Positions 1-13,101 are shown, counted from the first letter of the stretch. The stretch is DNA of 64,000 nt from Siphonodentalium dalli (GCA_032622095.1 CP136069.1:102702278-102766277), one strand, 5' to 3'. A program made the numbers and translations. Notes: generated by a model from the letters alone, not told the origin.

Positions 1-2048
1 TACCGCACTCAGCTACATCTGAGATCAAAGATAGCTTCATTTGCTTGATGCGAAAGTTAGCACTGCTCGCACCTAGGTTCCCAGACATATACAGTTATAT
101 ATGTATCAATGCTGAGGCTAGACCCAACACCGGGATTTCTGACATTAAAATTGTAAAGAATTAAAATTAACAACACGCAAAACTTCCAGTCAGGTTTTGC
201 ATACATGCTGAGTTAAAAAAATGTGAGTAGATACAGGTCCCGAAATACACTACACTACATGAAGGCACCTGTGCCAAACTTATAAACAGTTCCACACTTC
301 TTGAGAGTTGGACAACCTGGGTCAGCCCTAAGACTGTGGGTTGTACCAAGAATAAAATATCCCACACAAAAGTAGGTATGTGCAGATATGCTGCAACTAC
401 AGGCATATATGTCAAACTTGCATGAAAAAGAAATCACAAATAGTTTTGTGAAACCTCACATGTCCGACGCAACAGCCTTTCAATCTACCAATTATTATTG
501 TCACACCAATTCGCTAGGGACAACCTTCTGAATACTAGTACACGAAAAACTTCCAATCAGGTTTTGCAGGATTATATTGCTCAGTTCTAAGAATGGGAGT
601 TGAACCAGATGTCAAAATATACAGCACCCATTACATGTGATTCCAACTTTAAAAACATTTCTCAACCTCTAAACAGTTTGGGCACAAAAACATTTCAGTC
701 CTCAGACATTGTGTTGTACCGAAACTATTACAGACTACACATATTTCTACGAAAACAAAATTACTGACACTCTCCTGTGTTAATATGTTTCCTTTTCAGT
801 TATTAATCATGTTCTCTTTCATTTCAGTTGAGTAACTGTTCGCTTTCTGTTATTCCAGATCGCTGGAGTATTCATACATATATGTCAATAAAGTTGAGTT
901 TAACAATGATAGCAGATCAAGTATTGTAAAGATCACTCGGACTTGATGAATAAAATGGGACTGATGTGAATTGTGACATATATGACGATATGTGAAATGT
1001 AATCATTAGCACTCCATCAAGATTGGAATTAGCAATGCCAATTCCAATCCTGATGAAGTGCTAATTTAGCATATCAATGTCATCAGAAATATGGATGATT
1101 CTAGTGTCTCAGTGTTTAGCGTCTCAAAGTATTCCAGTGTACAGAGTACATAATTGTGATAATCAGTGTTTTAAACTTGGTGACTTTATACAGTGACATA
1201 CTGGGCAGACCATGGCATCTTCTATCGATTACAAGGTGACTCCGGTTTTCGGTACAATAACAATAAAACAATAAAATAGATGCACAGGGTAGACAAACTG
1301 AAAGCGTGCCAAGATAAGAAAAAACATGGTCTTGCAGTGGCCCTATCGTTACCAGAAGAGGGTCAGAAATCTATTATAGTCCAGGCACATTGGACGTGAA
1401 AGGGGAAAGTAAGGAAATAAGTCAGGGATTTTTTAATATTATTTAGGCCATAACATCCCGGACGCGTCACAAAAAGTCCACTAAAATCCGAGTTGAGCTT
1501 TCTGAGTTTATACACCAATTTTTCCATATAAAAAAACACAACTTTTATATTTTTCACAATCATGGAAATAATGGGATGCTGTTACAATTTTTCAGCCGAA
1601 ACATTAACAAAATATACTCAATATTGTTCAATACACAATTCTCGAACCAGACAGATATGGATATGAAATAACATAATGACCCCTAAAAATTATGATTTTT
1701 TCATGCAATCTATCGTATCCGATGTCAAATTTCTCAGATGTCTCATTAGATAGATGAGAGCAATTTGTTTTAAAACTGCACAGACATCACTCCTTCACTA
1801 TAATATGTGGAATTAGGGACTATACCTATGATAAGCAGTCAATACTTGTAAAAACATAACCTAAACTGGTTCTTATCAACATTGTCACATTTTGCTCTTC
1901 TACCAGTCCAAGTGCTTGGTGTAGAAATACACCACAATTGTGAAAAAGGTGATAAAAGCATGAAACTTGGCACATATGTTCCATATACACTACTGCTCAT
2001 TTTCAGATGTGGCGACTATCGCGACAGGTCCTTCCTTAGCAGGAAGTT
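1..2048. other. No gene seen; AT-rich non-coding sequence
   Basis: Short ORFs occur on both strands but none shows a recognisable motif or a composition that differs from chance. Apart from the hairpin at 1005-1065, I see no structure here. This is probably degraded repeat or intergenic sequence. Confidence 0.6.
1005..1065. repeat. Small hairpin (26-bp arms)
   Basis: The arm at 1005-1030 (starts ATTAGCACTCC) is complementary to 1040-1065 with two mismatches, leaving a 9-base loop. It could be a fold-back remnant. Nothing ties it to an RNA gene. Confidence 0.75.
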
Positions 2049-2470
2049 AGTTGTTGTTAGTGTTGACCTGACTGAAAAAATAAGTTGTTGTTAGTGTTGA
2101 CCTGACTGAAAAAATATCATATTTCTTACTTACAGGGGGTGATGGTTGCTAGGGACACACCCAAAATCTAAAAATGCACATATGAAGGATATTATGGTAG
2201 TTTTAACAAACTAACCTACACCAAGTAGCACCTTTATGTTGAACAAAAATTATAACAGTTGTTGTTAGTGTGGATCTGGCTGAAAACAAAACACCATATA
2301 TTTCTTACGTGCAGGAGTGGTAACTGTTAATAGGGGCATACCAGAAATACAAAAATGCACATATATATGACTGATATTAATGGTAGTTTTAACTAAACTC
2401 ATTTTGTTATGGTGAAAACAATTATAAAAATTGTTTTAGTTTGAGCCTAACCAGAATGTGCTACATGATT
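2049..2470 (+). repeat. Diverged tandem repeat of about 190 bp
   Basis: A 34-bp unit is exactly duplicated (2049-2082 and 2083-2116). Around it a longer unit recurs about every 190 bp, with shared blocks such as TTGTTGTTAGTGTTGACCTG, GTTGCTAGGGACA and TATTATGGTAGTTTTAAC. The same family lies in reverse orientation at about 50.4-50.98 kb, on the other side of the DIRS-like element. Confidence 0.7.
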
Positions 2471-2574
2471 AGTCTTCATGTGGGTACAATTAGCCGTTAT
2501 GCTCATTAACAGTTCAGTTATCAGGAATTCAATGTGAGAGTTGAAAAGTTGTTGCTTATTTTAATATGAGGAAT

Positions 2575-3870
2575 GACCACAATAGTTATATAAGCCATAG
2601 ACCCACACAGCTAGATGTATAATGTAAGTCACGGACCCATTCTACTATGAAGAAAATGGGGCCAGCTCCCAATATGTTAGTCATGGACCTAGCCCACAAT
2701 AGTCAGTTGAGGACCCAGGCACCTATATGTAGTCATAGGACCCATGTCCATACATACAGGCTATGGACGTAGGATATGTATAGGCCATCAACCAGGCCAT
2801 GACCATGGCACTGTTACATGGTGCAAATACCCAAGTGCCCATAGGTAGACCGTGTACTCGGATACCATAGACCAAGTCCCATGTATAATACTTTACTACA
2901 CTATGAATTCAGGACCCTATATATGGTATGAAAACATGGGACAGTTATGTGACAGACCCACCTATACATAGATATTGGACCGATGCCACATATATGAAGG
3001 TTATGGATGGAGGCCCCTATAAATATCCATGCACACATGGGCTTGGCACTGTAGGTTGGCCATGGACACATGCCCATATATGTAGACTATGGTCCCAAGC
3101 CGATATATATATGCCATAGCAGCATCAATTCCATTACTTATTCCTTATTAAAAAAAATTGGGAAAATGACCATGGCAATGTCTTTAGAAAGGTGAGATGA
3201 AATTTCCTGTGAAAAAAAATCTGGGTCAAAAGTCGAGGCATTTTTGAACTTTTGACCCAGATTTTTTTTCACAGGAAATTTCGTCTCATCTTACTTTAGA
3301 CGTTGCCATGGTCATTTGCCACATTTTCCCAAATTTTCCTGACCGAGCAGAGCGGGAATTTCTATTATACCCAATTTTTCAAATTTGACCCAAAATATTT
3401 TCAACTCAAAAAGTTTGGCCCAGGTGGCCATTTATAAATATGGGACATTTTGCCGCATTTTCCCGAATATTTATCGCGACCGAGCAGAGCGAAACTGAAA
3501 TTCGACCAACTTTTTGGATTCGACCCAAAACATTTTCGGCCCAAAATTTTTGTTGGCCGAGGTGGCCATATATGACCATGGACCCAGGCTCATATAGGTA
3601 GGAAATTGACACAGGCCACTATGGACAGCCCATGTATCCATGCTGATTTAGTTATCACATTCATTATCCAACATAATTAACAGACATGAACCCATCCCAA
3701 GTATATTCATGTTTCATGAATATCTAGGCTATAAACCCAGCCACGCATAAGCCATGGACACATGTGAACCCCGCATGCAGTGCAAATACACAGGTACCTA
3801 TAGACACGTCATAGGATGCTGTTCCATATAGATAGGTCATGAACTACTATTGCTTGGTCATGGACCCAAT
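2575..3870. repeat. Degenerate minisatellite with 'CATGGACCCA' core
   Basis: Variants of a roughly 30-35 bp unit built on ATGGACCCAGGC and CATATATAG recur irregularly through 2575-3120 and 3565-3870. The block between them (3150-3560) is unrelated and contains a hairpin plus a duplicated module with GACCGAGCAGAGCG at about 3341 and 3480. ORFs called here are artefacts of the repeat. Confidence 0.65.
3155..3336. repeat. Long hairpin / fold-back (about 80-bp arms)
   Basis: 3155-3233 is complementary to 3248-3336 with few mismatches and one small gap. Both arms carry the CACAGGAAATTTC and GACCCAGATTTTT blocks in opposite orientation, around a 14-base spacer. It interrupts the minisatellite, so it probably arrived as a small fold-back element. 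Confidence 0.8.
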
Positions 3871-3913
3871 GGCGGCCATGTAAATAGTAAATTGGCACTG
3901 GTTCCTAAATGTA

Positions 3914-5935
3914 GTAGTCGGTCTCACAACTGGTCTCTTTTGGGAATATCCAACCACTTTCTGTTTGATACTGATTCTAGAGTACTTTTCGATGAGGAAT
4001 TCAGTGGTGCCGACCGATTTTTGATAAAAAGGGCCCAAATTCCATTTTTAAGGGCCTGAACCCCAATTTTTGTTTCTCAAAGTTGAGCCCCCATTAGAAT
4101 TTTAATGACCTATATGGATTAATGTCACATAGAGGTATCACTTCTGATATTTTCTATAGCATTATAGAACGGGATTGACCTTCAAGGAGCTCTTGACCCT
4201 GAAAATCCAAAATGGCCGACTTCAAAATTAGCAAAATTTGAGCAAAGTCAAGAATAATTAAAATAGTGCAATGTATAGAGTTTTTTTTTTCATCTTTAAA
4301 GTATCAGCACCATTGTGCTTCCAGTCATGAGTGCTCAACAAGGTTTTGGATGGAATGTATTGGCCGTAGAATGAAAAACTGGCATTTTCTAACCAAGATT
4401 TTGACGAAAAATCATAAATTTTATGGTAATTGATTAGTAGTGCAAACACTGCTGCAAACAAGGGTAGCTAATGATATGATATGAATAAATAAATGTATTT
4501 ATGAGTAGTTCATCCTTTTTATATTGATTTCACTGCCTTTGATATGAGATGGCTGCAAAAATGGCTATAGATGGAATGACATATATTACATTTATATCAT
4601 TGTAAATGAGTGCAATGTGGCATTTCATTTAAACTATAGCTATGAGTGCAATGTGGCATTTCATTTAACTCTTTCGTTGCCGAGCTAATTTTACACCTAA
4701 ATTGCCGGAGAATTTATGAGAAACTGATTTTATTGTGGAAAAGTATGATACAATAATAGTCTTCTTCTTATGAAATAATGTTTCAAATATCAAGGACATG
4801 TATGTAGGTGATTAGCCAAAGAATTGCAGGTGAATATTTTGCCGAAGAATATTCACGACAATTAAGGGGCATAACTCCTTGTCATCCAAGGGAAATAACT
4901 CCAAATAAGGATTTTTTTGCAATAATCCAATTGAAAAATGGCCCACAACCTGCTATATTCAATATTGGTTTTCTGAGACAGTATTCCAACGATGATGATC
5001 TGATAAATCTTTCTACTGTCTTTCTCATTTAAAAACTTGTAAGAATAAATTAGGGTCTAGTTCTGGTATAGCTGGACCATATGTGAGGAGCTACACAATG
5101 CAGGAGCCAATTTAGACTTTAGTTGCGACAGTTTACTACGAAAATAGCTAGGTTTTTTAATTGAGGAAAATGGCAATTTTGACTGTCAAAAAACAAAACA
5201 AAAATTGTGATATATAATTAAATCTCTAACTACAAGCTTATCATCATTGTGCTATAAATAAAATAACAAAAATGACACATATGCATGTGGTCTAAACTGT
5301 CACTGAGGCACGCTGGGGCCTGTGGGAGTTTATAATCACGCCGTTTATTTTAGTGAATTACGTTTTTACCTTGAAAAATAGGTGATTCATTCAGCAAAAA
5401 CGGCAATTTTGACTATTAAAAAAACTAATAAAACAATCTAAAGTACACATAATCTTTATTGTAATGTCAGGTTATCATACTATCATGTTTAAATTAGTTA
5501 ATGCATTGGTAAAATGCAGATCTTTCATATAAATAATTGTCTAAAAATATTTTTTTGAAATTGTCGGCCATTTTGGATTTCCGACTGCGGATCTTACATT
5601 TTTTTTACAAACTTATTTCATTATTTTAATTTTCAAACGTCTTAAAAAGGATTAAAAATCAGATATATACTGCAGAATTTAATTAGAAACAATTAAAACA
5701 ATAATTTTATGAAACTTGAAAAACTTTTTTATTATTGTCATACAGTTGTGATCAAAATAATTACGGTTACAATTATGGCCGATAATATCGGCCCTGGCAA
5801 TTTACCGACCGGATATTTGGGCCGATAATATCGGCCCCTGGCAATCAAAGAGTTAAACTATAGCTAACAGGAGAACAGTATGTCTTTTATGGTATTCTAA
5901 TGTTGAATTGCATTTTAGTTTGAATTTTTTTTAAT
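3914..5935 (+). repeat. Left arm of a 6-kb inverted-repeat structure (interrupted)
   Basis: From GTAGTCGGTCTCACAACTGG onward this segment is the reverse complement of 9170-9946. The clearest blocks are 4045-4250 against 9620-9830 and 4450-4640 against 9240-9400. The match resumes after the MITE at 4669-5852, at 5857-5935. Excluding the MITE the arm is about 0.8 kb. I found no matching target-site duplication outside the arms, so the element type is unresolved. No ORF between the arms is convincing. Confidence 0.75.
4669..5852. mobile_element. piggyBac-like MITE (TTAA insertion)
   Basis: The segment is flanked by TTAA on both sides (4665-4668 and 5853-5856). It has imperfect terminal inverted repeats, CTCTTTCGTTGCC on the left and the complement of GGCAATCAAAGAG on the right. 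The other arm of the enclosing inverted repeat lacks this 1.2-kb block, which supports it as an insertion. Its ends carry palindromic GGCCGATAATATCGGCC-type motifs (about 5777 and 5820). There is no transposase. Confidence 0.7.
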
Positions 5936-8900
5936 AAGTAAAGGTTATAGAGCATAGTTCTTTACCAGAATCAATTGAGTCGAAGACAAGATTTATTCTA
6001 GTAAAGATCTATCCGCATGCTCTGACCGACTTAGAGCACAATTGACAACGCACAATGGGATTAGCTGGAAATCGCTGCTGAGAATGTGTTGACCCTGACA
6101 CATAACATATGCCCTTCCCAACTTTGAACATACCTTGGAAATTGGTGTGCTTTATCAAAACTCAGGTAACGATTGTGTTCTAATCAACAGAAATGTAGAG
6201 ATTGAACATGGTTTTCAAAATTTGTTATCAACATTTAGCAGCTGATCTGATTTAAGTGACCAAGCTATGGAACATGCTAAACACTTTTACTAAATGGAAT
6301 GACCAGCTGTTTGCTTCATGCAGCAACCACATGTTGTGATCTTAAAATGGGTATTGCATCTGTGCATAGTAAAAACATGTTGTAATCAGATGAGCGATGT
6401 ACCAGTATATATTTCAGAAGTAATCAATTCTTCCAAAAGGGCTATGACAACTCATCTCACAAAAAGATTTTGGAAATGATGGAATCATCACTATTCAATA
6501 AATAGTAGAATGAGCCTTTGTCAGTCCCACATTAATTTTGATTGGCCATGATAGTTGCAGCACTTGCAGGTTGAAGAAGATGAGGGTCTATAATTTCAAC
6601 ATAATTCTTCATAATAGCTAAAAGCCCTCATAACTTACCATTTTAAAGATATTTTCATTTTCAATACCACCCAAGGTTAAGTGGTCCTTCTAATTTTATA
6701 TCATGATGATGGGTACTGCTGGATTGCTATGATGTTTGTAGGTCAAAGCGATTCTGTGTAGAAAGAGTACCATCAATTTACCTAAAGTTGGTAAATTTTG
6801 CATTGTTTGGCTAATCCGAGCGATTTGTGCAAAAGCCAGAGTCTGTATGAAACATTCAGAAACATATACATTTCAAAATATTTAATAATGTGTACGCTGA
6901 TGTTTGGTAAACAACAGGAATAGTCATCTCAATTATGGCAAGTTTGTAACAACCAGCAGCCATTATTAAAATATTTCACAATATACATGTTTTTTAATGT
7001 TTTCCACATGTAGTGGCTTATCCTCGATTTGTTCAGATTGCTTTGCTCCACCCGAGTATCATAGCAAATTTATTAGCATCATCACTTAACTTGGGATGAA
7101 TACTGCCATATGAATATATTGTGACATATAGGGCAGTGGAAAATAATGGTTGAGTCTTTTTATACGCCCGTTTGAAAAATCGGTCGTATTATGTAAATGG
7201 GTTGTCCATCCGTCAGTCCGCTTTTGGTTTCCGGATGATAACTTTAGATTGAATGAGTGAGCTGAACCAAATTTGGTATGTTAGTTTACCACCCCAAAAT
7301 ACAGATCAAGTTCAAATATGGGTTTCGTCCGCATGATTTTGACTGAGTTATGCTCCTTTTTCGACTTAGATTTTACCTGATATGCGGTTTCCAGATGATA
7401 ACTTTAGATTGAATCGAGTTAACTGAACCAAATTTGGTATAGAGATCAAGTTCAAATATGGGTTCTGTCTACATGCCCCACTCTACTCCAGATACAGGCA
7501 TATTATGCCATGCTGCGACGACGTGCTCTTGTTTAAATATAATTCTAGAACAGTTGTTGAAAACCCACACAATACCGTCTTGCACTCTTGGTCTGATAAG
7601 AGTCATGTTTATTTAGGAGTATGGACATGCAGCCCACCAGTCTCATGAAAATTAAATGGGCTCTGCACTAGTAACATCTGGGCTCCTGGGACCCATTAAT
7701 ATTTACAAATGCAACACAAATGAAAATTACATAGTAACTTTCCTCAAACATAGATTATAACCTGTCAATCATAGTGTTAGAATCAGTGTACATGTATATG
7801 TAGGCATGGCCATAGCATGTTTTTTGAAAGACTGCAGAGTGCAGACCATCAATTTCACTAGAATATAGTTACTGCATCTACATCACACAACTAAAACAAC
7901 TGACACACATACATGTACCTGCATGGTACACAACATTTGATATGTAAAGTATATATATATCTCTCTCATGTGCCTATATCATAGCAATCTCATGTTGGAT
8001 CATCTCTGGAAGGTGCTACACACTATATCTCCCATAACTTCTCACCATTTAAATAAGTTTGTACCGTCATCTTGATCACATGTGTGTTACAATATTGTAT
8101 TAGGAGAGGGGCTTCATAAGTTGCAAAAACTTGTGCCCCAATCCCTTTTGTATATATTTGCAAATAAAATATGTTTCAAGTCAAGCCTATATCATCAAAC
8201 CAAATCGTTTGCAGTACTTTTTTTTTGGAGTGGCACATATACATACATCAAAAAATAAAAGTCAATTTAAAGGGATGAAATGAAAAATAAAATTGTGCTA
8301 ATATAATGGAGATCTATATTGCATTACAACATTCACTGATCTACAAAAACATCTGACAAAATATGGTGGATGACTATTTGTGATTAGTCACTGACTTCCA
8401 TGTCATGTATGTGTTTTTTCTCATGGCCAGTCTCGTATCATAAAATGAAGTTTTTTCTGGGTCAGCAAACCAGTTTCAAATGGGCTGTACTTTATAAAAT
8501 TTAACAGCATTAAAAAGTCATTGGTAATTGATAAGTTGAAACATGAGAGAGTATTGCATAGCATGGCTACCTGCAGAATGTACATTTGTCTGGTATGAAT
8601 TTATATCTGCATATCAACTGGTGCTTGTATTTTTCTTCTAACTCACTCTGAACTCACAATATAACAGGATTGCATTCTGAATTTCAAGCCCATAAAGCTA
8701 GACACTTTAGAATCAAGCTTGCCAAAATAAGATTCCATGAACCTCACATGAACTCACTTTAATAGTTGAACACAAGGAACGATGCATTTGTTAGTTTTGA
8801 ACATGACAATATCTTTTAATATTACTGCAACTGCTTTCTTTCTTATGACTTGTTTTCTTACAAACTCCCAAATTTGAACCAGAAACAATTCAGGGCAAAT

Positions 8901-9169
8901 ATACATATACGTGTACATATACATATATGTTCAAATTCATAAAAAAAACACTAAATCAGGATATAAGTATAGACGATCATGCCGGGCAAGCCACTATTTG
9001 TTCTAAAATAATGTACATGTTAGGGAAATTGTAGAACCTTTATTCAAAATGGCAGTGATGACATGCGGCCAATCAAAATTGCTATGGGACTGATAAAGAC
9101 ACAACCTGCTCGACTACTTAATCAATACTTATTGATTGAATTGTAGTAACTCAACATTTACTAAACCTA
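5936..9169. other. Spacer of the 6-kb inverted-repeat structure; no gene
   Basis: AT-rich sequence without a supported ORF. A short block at about 6519-6555 (shared motif AATTTTGATTGGCC) is again complementary to about 9060-9100, suggesting that the arms originally extended further with gaps. One bivalve-style repeat is listed separately at 7156-7535. Confidence 0.5.
7156..7535 (+). repeat. Dispersed 'TATACGCCCGT' repeat
   Basis: It begins TTTTTATACGCCCG and contains CCATCCGTCAGTCCG, followed by two copies of a module (GATGATAACTTTAGATTGAA at about 7235 and 7396, each followed by AACCAAATTTGGTAT). I recognise this layout from dispersed non-coding repeats common in bivalve genomes. That recognition is from memory and unverified. 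Confidence 0.5.
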
Positions 9170-9946
9170 CTTGTGGGCTGAGTATAATTTAATTGAACAT
9201 TAGAATAACATAAAAACATCTGTTCTCCCATAAATTTAAAGAAAATAACACGTTGAACTCATTTATAATGATAATGTGATATAATATGTCATCCCATTTA
9301 TAACCATTTTGGCAGCCATCTCACATCAAAGGTCATGAAATCTAGATCACAAAGGATGAACTACTCACAAATAAATGTATTCATTCAAATTATATCACTC
9401 GGTAACCTTATTGCAGGAGTTTTAGGTTACTGATCAAATACCATATAATTGATGATTTCCCCAAAATCTTTGTTATTGGGAAAATGTCTGGTTTTTTTTC
9501 TACGACCAATATATTCCATCCAAAAACCTTGTTAAGCACTCATGTGTGGAAGCACAAAGGTGCTGATCCTTTAAAGATGAAAATAATTCTATAGGTAGCA
9601 TAATTTTAATTATTCTTGACTTTGCTCAATTTTTGCAAATTTGAAGTTGGCCATTTTGGATTTTCAGGGTCAAGAGCTCCTTGAAGGTCAATCCTGTCCG
9701 ATAGTGGTACAGAAAATATCAGAAATGATACCTGTATGTGGCACTGATGCATATAGGTCAATAAAATTCTTATTGGGGGCTCAACTTTGAGAGTTGGGGT
9801 TCAGGCCCTTAAAAATGGAATTTGGGCCCCTTTTATCAAAAATCGGTCAGCACCACTGAATTCCTCATCGGAAAGTACTTTAGAATCAGTATCAAACAGA
9901 AAGTGGTTGGATATTCCCTAAAGAGCCCAGTTGTGAGACCGACTAC
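9170..9946 (-). repeat. Right arm of the 6-kb inverted-repeat structure
   Basis: Reverse complement of 3914-5935 minus the MITE. It ends with CCAGTTGTGAGACCGACTAC. It is uninterrupted and serves as the empty-site reference for the MITE in the left arm. Confidence 0.75.
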
Positions 9947-9970
9947 AGTTCATGGTATCTCAGTCTGAAA

Positions 9971-10188
9971 TATTTAGGCTTGTGAAGGATTGATGCCCAT
10001 GTATTGACACATATGCAGTTATGTATTGGATAGGAAGGACACACAGTTTGTTCCTACCATATAGCCAATAGTATTCTATATTTAGGCTTGTGAAGGATTG
10101 ATGCCCATGTATTGACACATATGCAGTTATGGATTGGATAGAAAGGACACGCAGTTTAATAGTTCCTACCATCTAGCCAATAGTATTC
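9971..10188 (+). repeat. 108-110 bp tandem duplication
   Basis: Two near-identical units (9971-10078 and 10079-10188) start TATTTAGGCTTGTGAAGGA and end with GCCAATAGTATTC. The minus-strand ORF called across them is a by-product of the repeat. Confidence 0.9.
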
Positions 10189-10834
10189 CGGATGCTACCA
10201 CACTGTGATAGAGTATACTCTGCATGGATGCCATGGTCAATTGTAGTGAGACTGTTGGATTCCTGTTACTTAGCGTTGGCTATCGGTTGCACCGAGGCAA
10301 ATGCCTAGAGGTGAAAAGAAATTTTGTCAGCTACATTTTAGCAGAGGCAAATTTCAGAGCCTGCCATTGTTTTGTGCAAAATTGAAACAAATTGCTGGAG
10401 ACATCGCCTTAATGTCGCACTGTGGAAGTCTGCAGACAGCACAAATTCATTGTTGAATGCCAAGAATTACTGAGATAACTGCACAAGGATTATCTGGATA
10501 ATCATAAATTTTAAACTAGACCCAACCAAAGTTGGCCATGATAATGGACTAAGTTCCAATCGTAAACTGAAGTTATATGTGTAGAGCGCAGTAGAGTATG
10601 CAGCTATGGTTATCCTAGACGTTTTAGCCCAGGAAATAATTCTGGCCAGGGCAATTTCTTAGTCTAGGAAAAATTCTGCTAATTAACAGGGCTGGGGTGG
10701 TATCAACATAAATGTGGGTCAATATTTTTACATGTCTCATCAAAATGTATTTCAACAATCGATTTATGTCAATTACAATCATAAACTTCATACATGTATG
10801 TCATTCTGATAAAAATAACTAAATAGTCTGTCAG
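10189..10834. other. No gene seen
   Basis: Non-coding sequence between the tandem duplication and the left end of the DIRS-like element. I see no recognisable motif. Confidence 0.5.
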
Positions 10835-10852
10835 TTTCATTTCATACTTTCA

Positions 10853-11010
10853 TGTCATTAATATTACATATGGAATTCTACTCTAGCCCAATCTTAACTC
10901 GCCGCTCGGACAACTCGGTGAAAACGCCTAATAAAAAAACCAAGTGACTCCAGCGTCCTACTTCACTAAGCTGTAACTAATCCGTCCACTTTCTTTCTGG
11001 CATAAATTGA
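10853..11010 (+). repeat. Left inverted terminal repeat of the DIRS-like element
   Basis: Pairs with 49968-50125 in reverse orientation over about 155 bp. Shared blocks include CTCTAGCCCAATCTTAACT, CGCCTAATAAAAAAACCA and GACTCCAGCGTCCTACTTC, with a few short indels near the middle. Confidence 0.9.
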
Positions 11011-11077
11011 AACAGTACACTTGGTGTATTTGCTTCATAATTTACCTTACAATAATATGACAGAAGCAAGAGTCCGA

Positions 11078-12121
11078 TGTCGGAGCCTGACACTGGTCGG
11101 GATACTCCTCGACGAAAAAGGAAAACTCAGTATGAATTACTGGAGAACCGATGTGATGTTTATTCAATAGGATTTGAACTCAAAGTTCACTGACATGTCC
11201 AACACTATGGGACAAATTAAGACTTTGCTAGAAAGTCAAATCAGTAATGTGCACCGAAATGACAATGATGGTCAATCTAGTGTGTCACCTTCTCCATTAC
11301 CCCGACATGTGAGGTCGAGGGAAGGAGACAGAGATTCGGACTCTGACATTATGAGTATCCACATTAACGGACGTGGACGCATATTTGTCGGATCCGGAAT
11401 CAAACAATGAGGTGGACAAAGTAAAAGACTTTACTCTCACCAAAAGTTTGGCGGACTTGTTCGGCGAGGACAGTTTCTGTGTCAAAGATAGCAACAAAAA
11501 GGAAGGGTTGGCTATCGACAAAGCTCAACGAGCTTTATTGGAGTCGAGTTATCGTTTTCTTCTGATTCTCCAAAGTTTATGTCTGCTTTCTCTGAAGAGA
11601 CATTCGATAGAATTCCTGTAGATGAAGAGACAGAGAAATTCCTCATTGTTCCAACATTTGATCCTTTGGTTGGAGAGGCCATTTCCAAGAAATATGGAAC
11701 TAAAGGTGGGTCGAAGGGACATCCCGGTTCCAACTCCACATCGCTGCATTCCCAGCCATGTAAGATGATTGAACAATCGGCGTACAGAGGGCAGCAAGCG
11801 GCTCGCATGGGAATCATTACCCAACTATATTCGCAGCAAGCTTTGGCGAAGTTGTTAACTTGTTTGGAAACAGAGGATGTGAATAAAGAGGCGGCTATTG
11901 CTCACATCCGAACTGTTTTTGAAATTTCGTCTAAGAGTTTGGATCAAGCAGGCAGAACCGGTGCGTTTCTGCATAAGATACGCCGTACATGTATGTGTGC
12001 GTTGAGTGATACCGATTGGTGGGAGTCGGACATTACGGGCGATATGGAAAATCTCCCTTTCACTTCGGAGGTAGTTTTTGGTGAAGGTATGGAGCCCCTG
12101 CTGAAGGCTCATAGAGAATGA
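11078..12121 (+). pseudogene. DIRS-like gag (frameshifted)
   Basis: An ATG at 11078 opens a basic N-terminus (TPRRKRK). After a frame change at about 11170 the frame reads through a region containing MGQIKTLLESQ. A second shift near 11400 leads to an acidic/serine segment (LADLFGEDSF), and a third near 11570 to the longest open piece (11579-12121, 180 codons), with DWWESDI near its end. Length and position, just upstream of a DIRS-type RT, match the gag-like ORF1 of DIRS elements, which packages the RNA. I see no zinc knuckle; the basic, Gly/Arg-rich stretch after 12184 (HGRGRARGGRYGS) may be its C-terminal nucleic-acid-binding tail. Assignment rests mainly on context, since gag proteins diverge quickly. 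Confidence 0.7.
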
Positions 12122-12284
12122 TGCAAACAGGTTCAAACCGCTGGACAGACCACGTGCTTCCGAGAGTCTTTCAGCGCGATTCATTTCAGATCACCAAAAC
12201 GACACCTGGATACGATAATAGGAATGGGAATGCCATCCATGGTCGCGGCAGAGCTAGAGGAGGCAGATACGGATCACAATGACT

Positions 12285-13077
12285 ATCTTGTAAGTATCGT
12301 CCATCCTTTATCAAACGTGGCTGTGGGCGGTCGGTTGTCACATTTTTCGTGACAACCGATCAATGGGTGTTGCGAACAATAACGGAAGGTTTTGTTTTCG
12401 AGTTCCACACTCATCAAAATTTATGGGGCTCAAAGAGACCAAGGTTCCTCCCTATCAAATAAATTTGATTCAACAGGAGATAGAAAATCTTCTGATCAAA
12501 AATGTCATAGAAATTGTTCCAAAACATATGGCTCTCGACTGATTTTACAGCACTCTTGTTCATGTGCCAAAGAAAAATGGGAAATGGAGGCCAGTTCTAA
12601 ATGTCAAACCACTAAATCAGTTCATTGTGAAAAAGCACTTCAAAATGGACACAGTACAGTCCATTCTTCAGCTTCTCCTCAAAGGAGATCAGGCTTTCAC
12701 GCTAGACCTTTGCGACGCATATTTCCATGTGAAAATTCAAGAACACAAACGGAAATATCTTATTAGTTTTGAGTCCTATGTTTTGGTCCAACAATGTCGC
12801 CTTGGGTGTTCACAAGAATCACCTCAGTGGTCGCAACTTACCTGCGTATGAGGGGTATACGTCTGATTTCATTCTTAGACGATCGGTTGATAGTGAATTC
12901 CAACTGGACTCAATTGATCACAGATCGCAGGCTCGTTATCAATATTTTGACAAGCCTAGGGTTTCTGATCAACGAAGAAAAAATCACAACTGATGATCAG
13001 CCAACAGGTCAATTACCTGGGCTGCCTGTTCAATCTCATGCAAGGCATGGTTTATCCTTCAGAGGAACGAGTGTTAA
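12285..13077 (+). pseudogene. DIRS-like reverse transcriptase, N-terminal half
   Basis: This is the polymerase domain that copies element RNA to DNA. Visible blocks in order: an upstream DQWVLRTI segment (about 12360); a QQEIENLLIKNVIE helix region (about 12470); VPKKNGKWRPVLNVKPLN (about 12564-12620), the typical DIRS/Ty3 RT start; the catalytic block LDLCDAYFHV (about 12702); and SFLDDRLIV (about 12870), the counterpart of the YLDD active-site motif. At least two frameshifts (near 12420 and 12790) and one stop (about 12539) break the frame. The reading frame stops making sense exactly at 13078-13085, where the hAT-like element is inserted. The same frame continues at 47664. Family assignment is secure; the copy is dead. 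Confidence 0.9.
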
Positions 13078-13101
13078 CTCTGAAGTAGGGCCCTGCGAAC
13101 C

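Noticed and set aside
1882-2094. 70-codon ORF at the start of the 190-bp repeat
   Set aside because: Runs into a 34-bp tandem duplication and has no recognisable domain.
3914-9946. Maverick/Polinton element, because of long terminal inverted repeats
   Set aside because: No polymerase, integrase, ATPase or capsid ORF lies between the arms, and the flanks show no 6-bp duplication.
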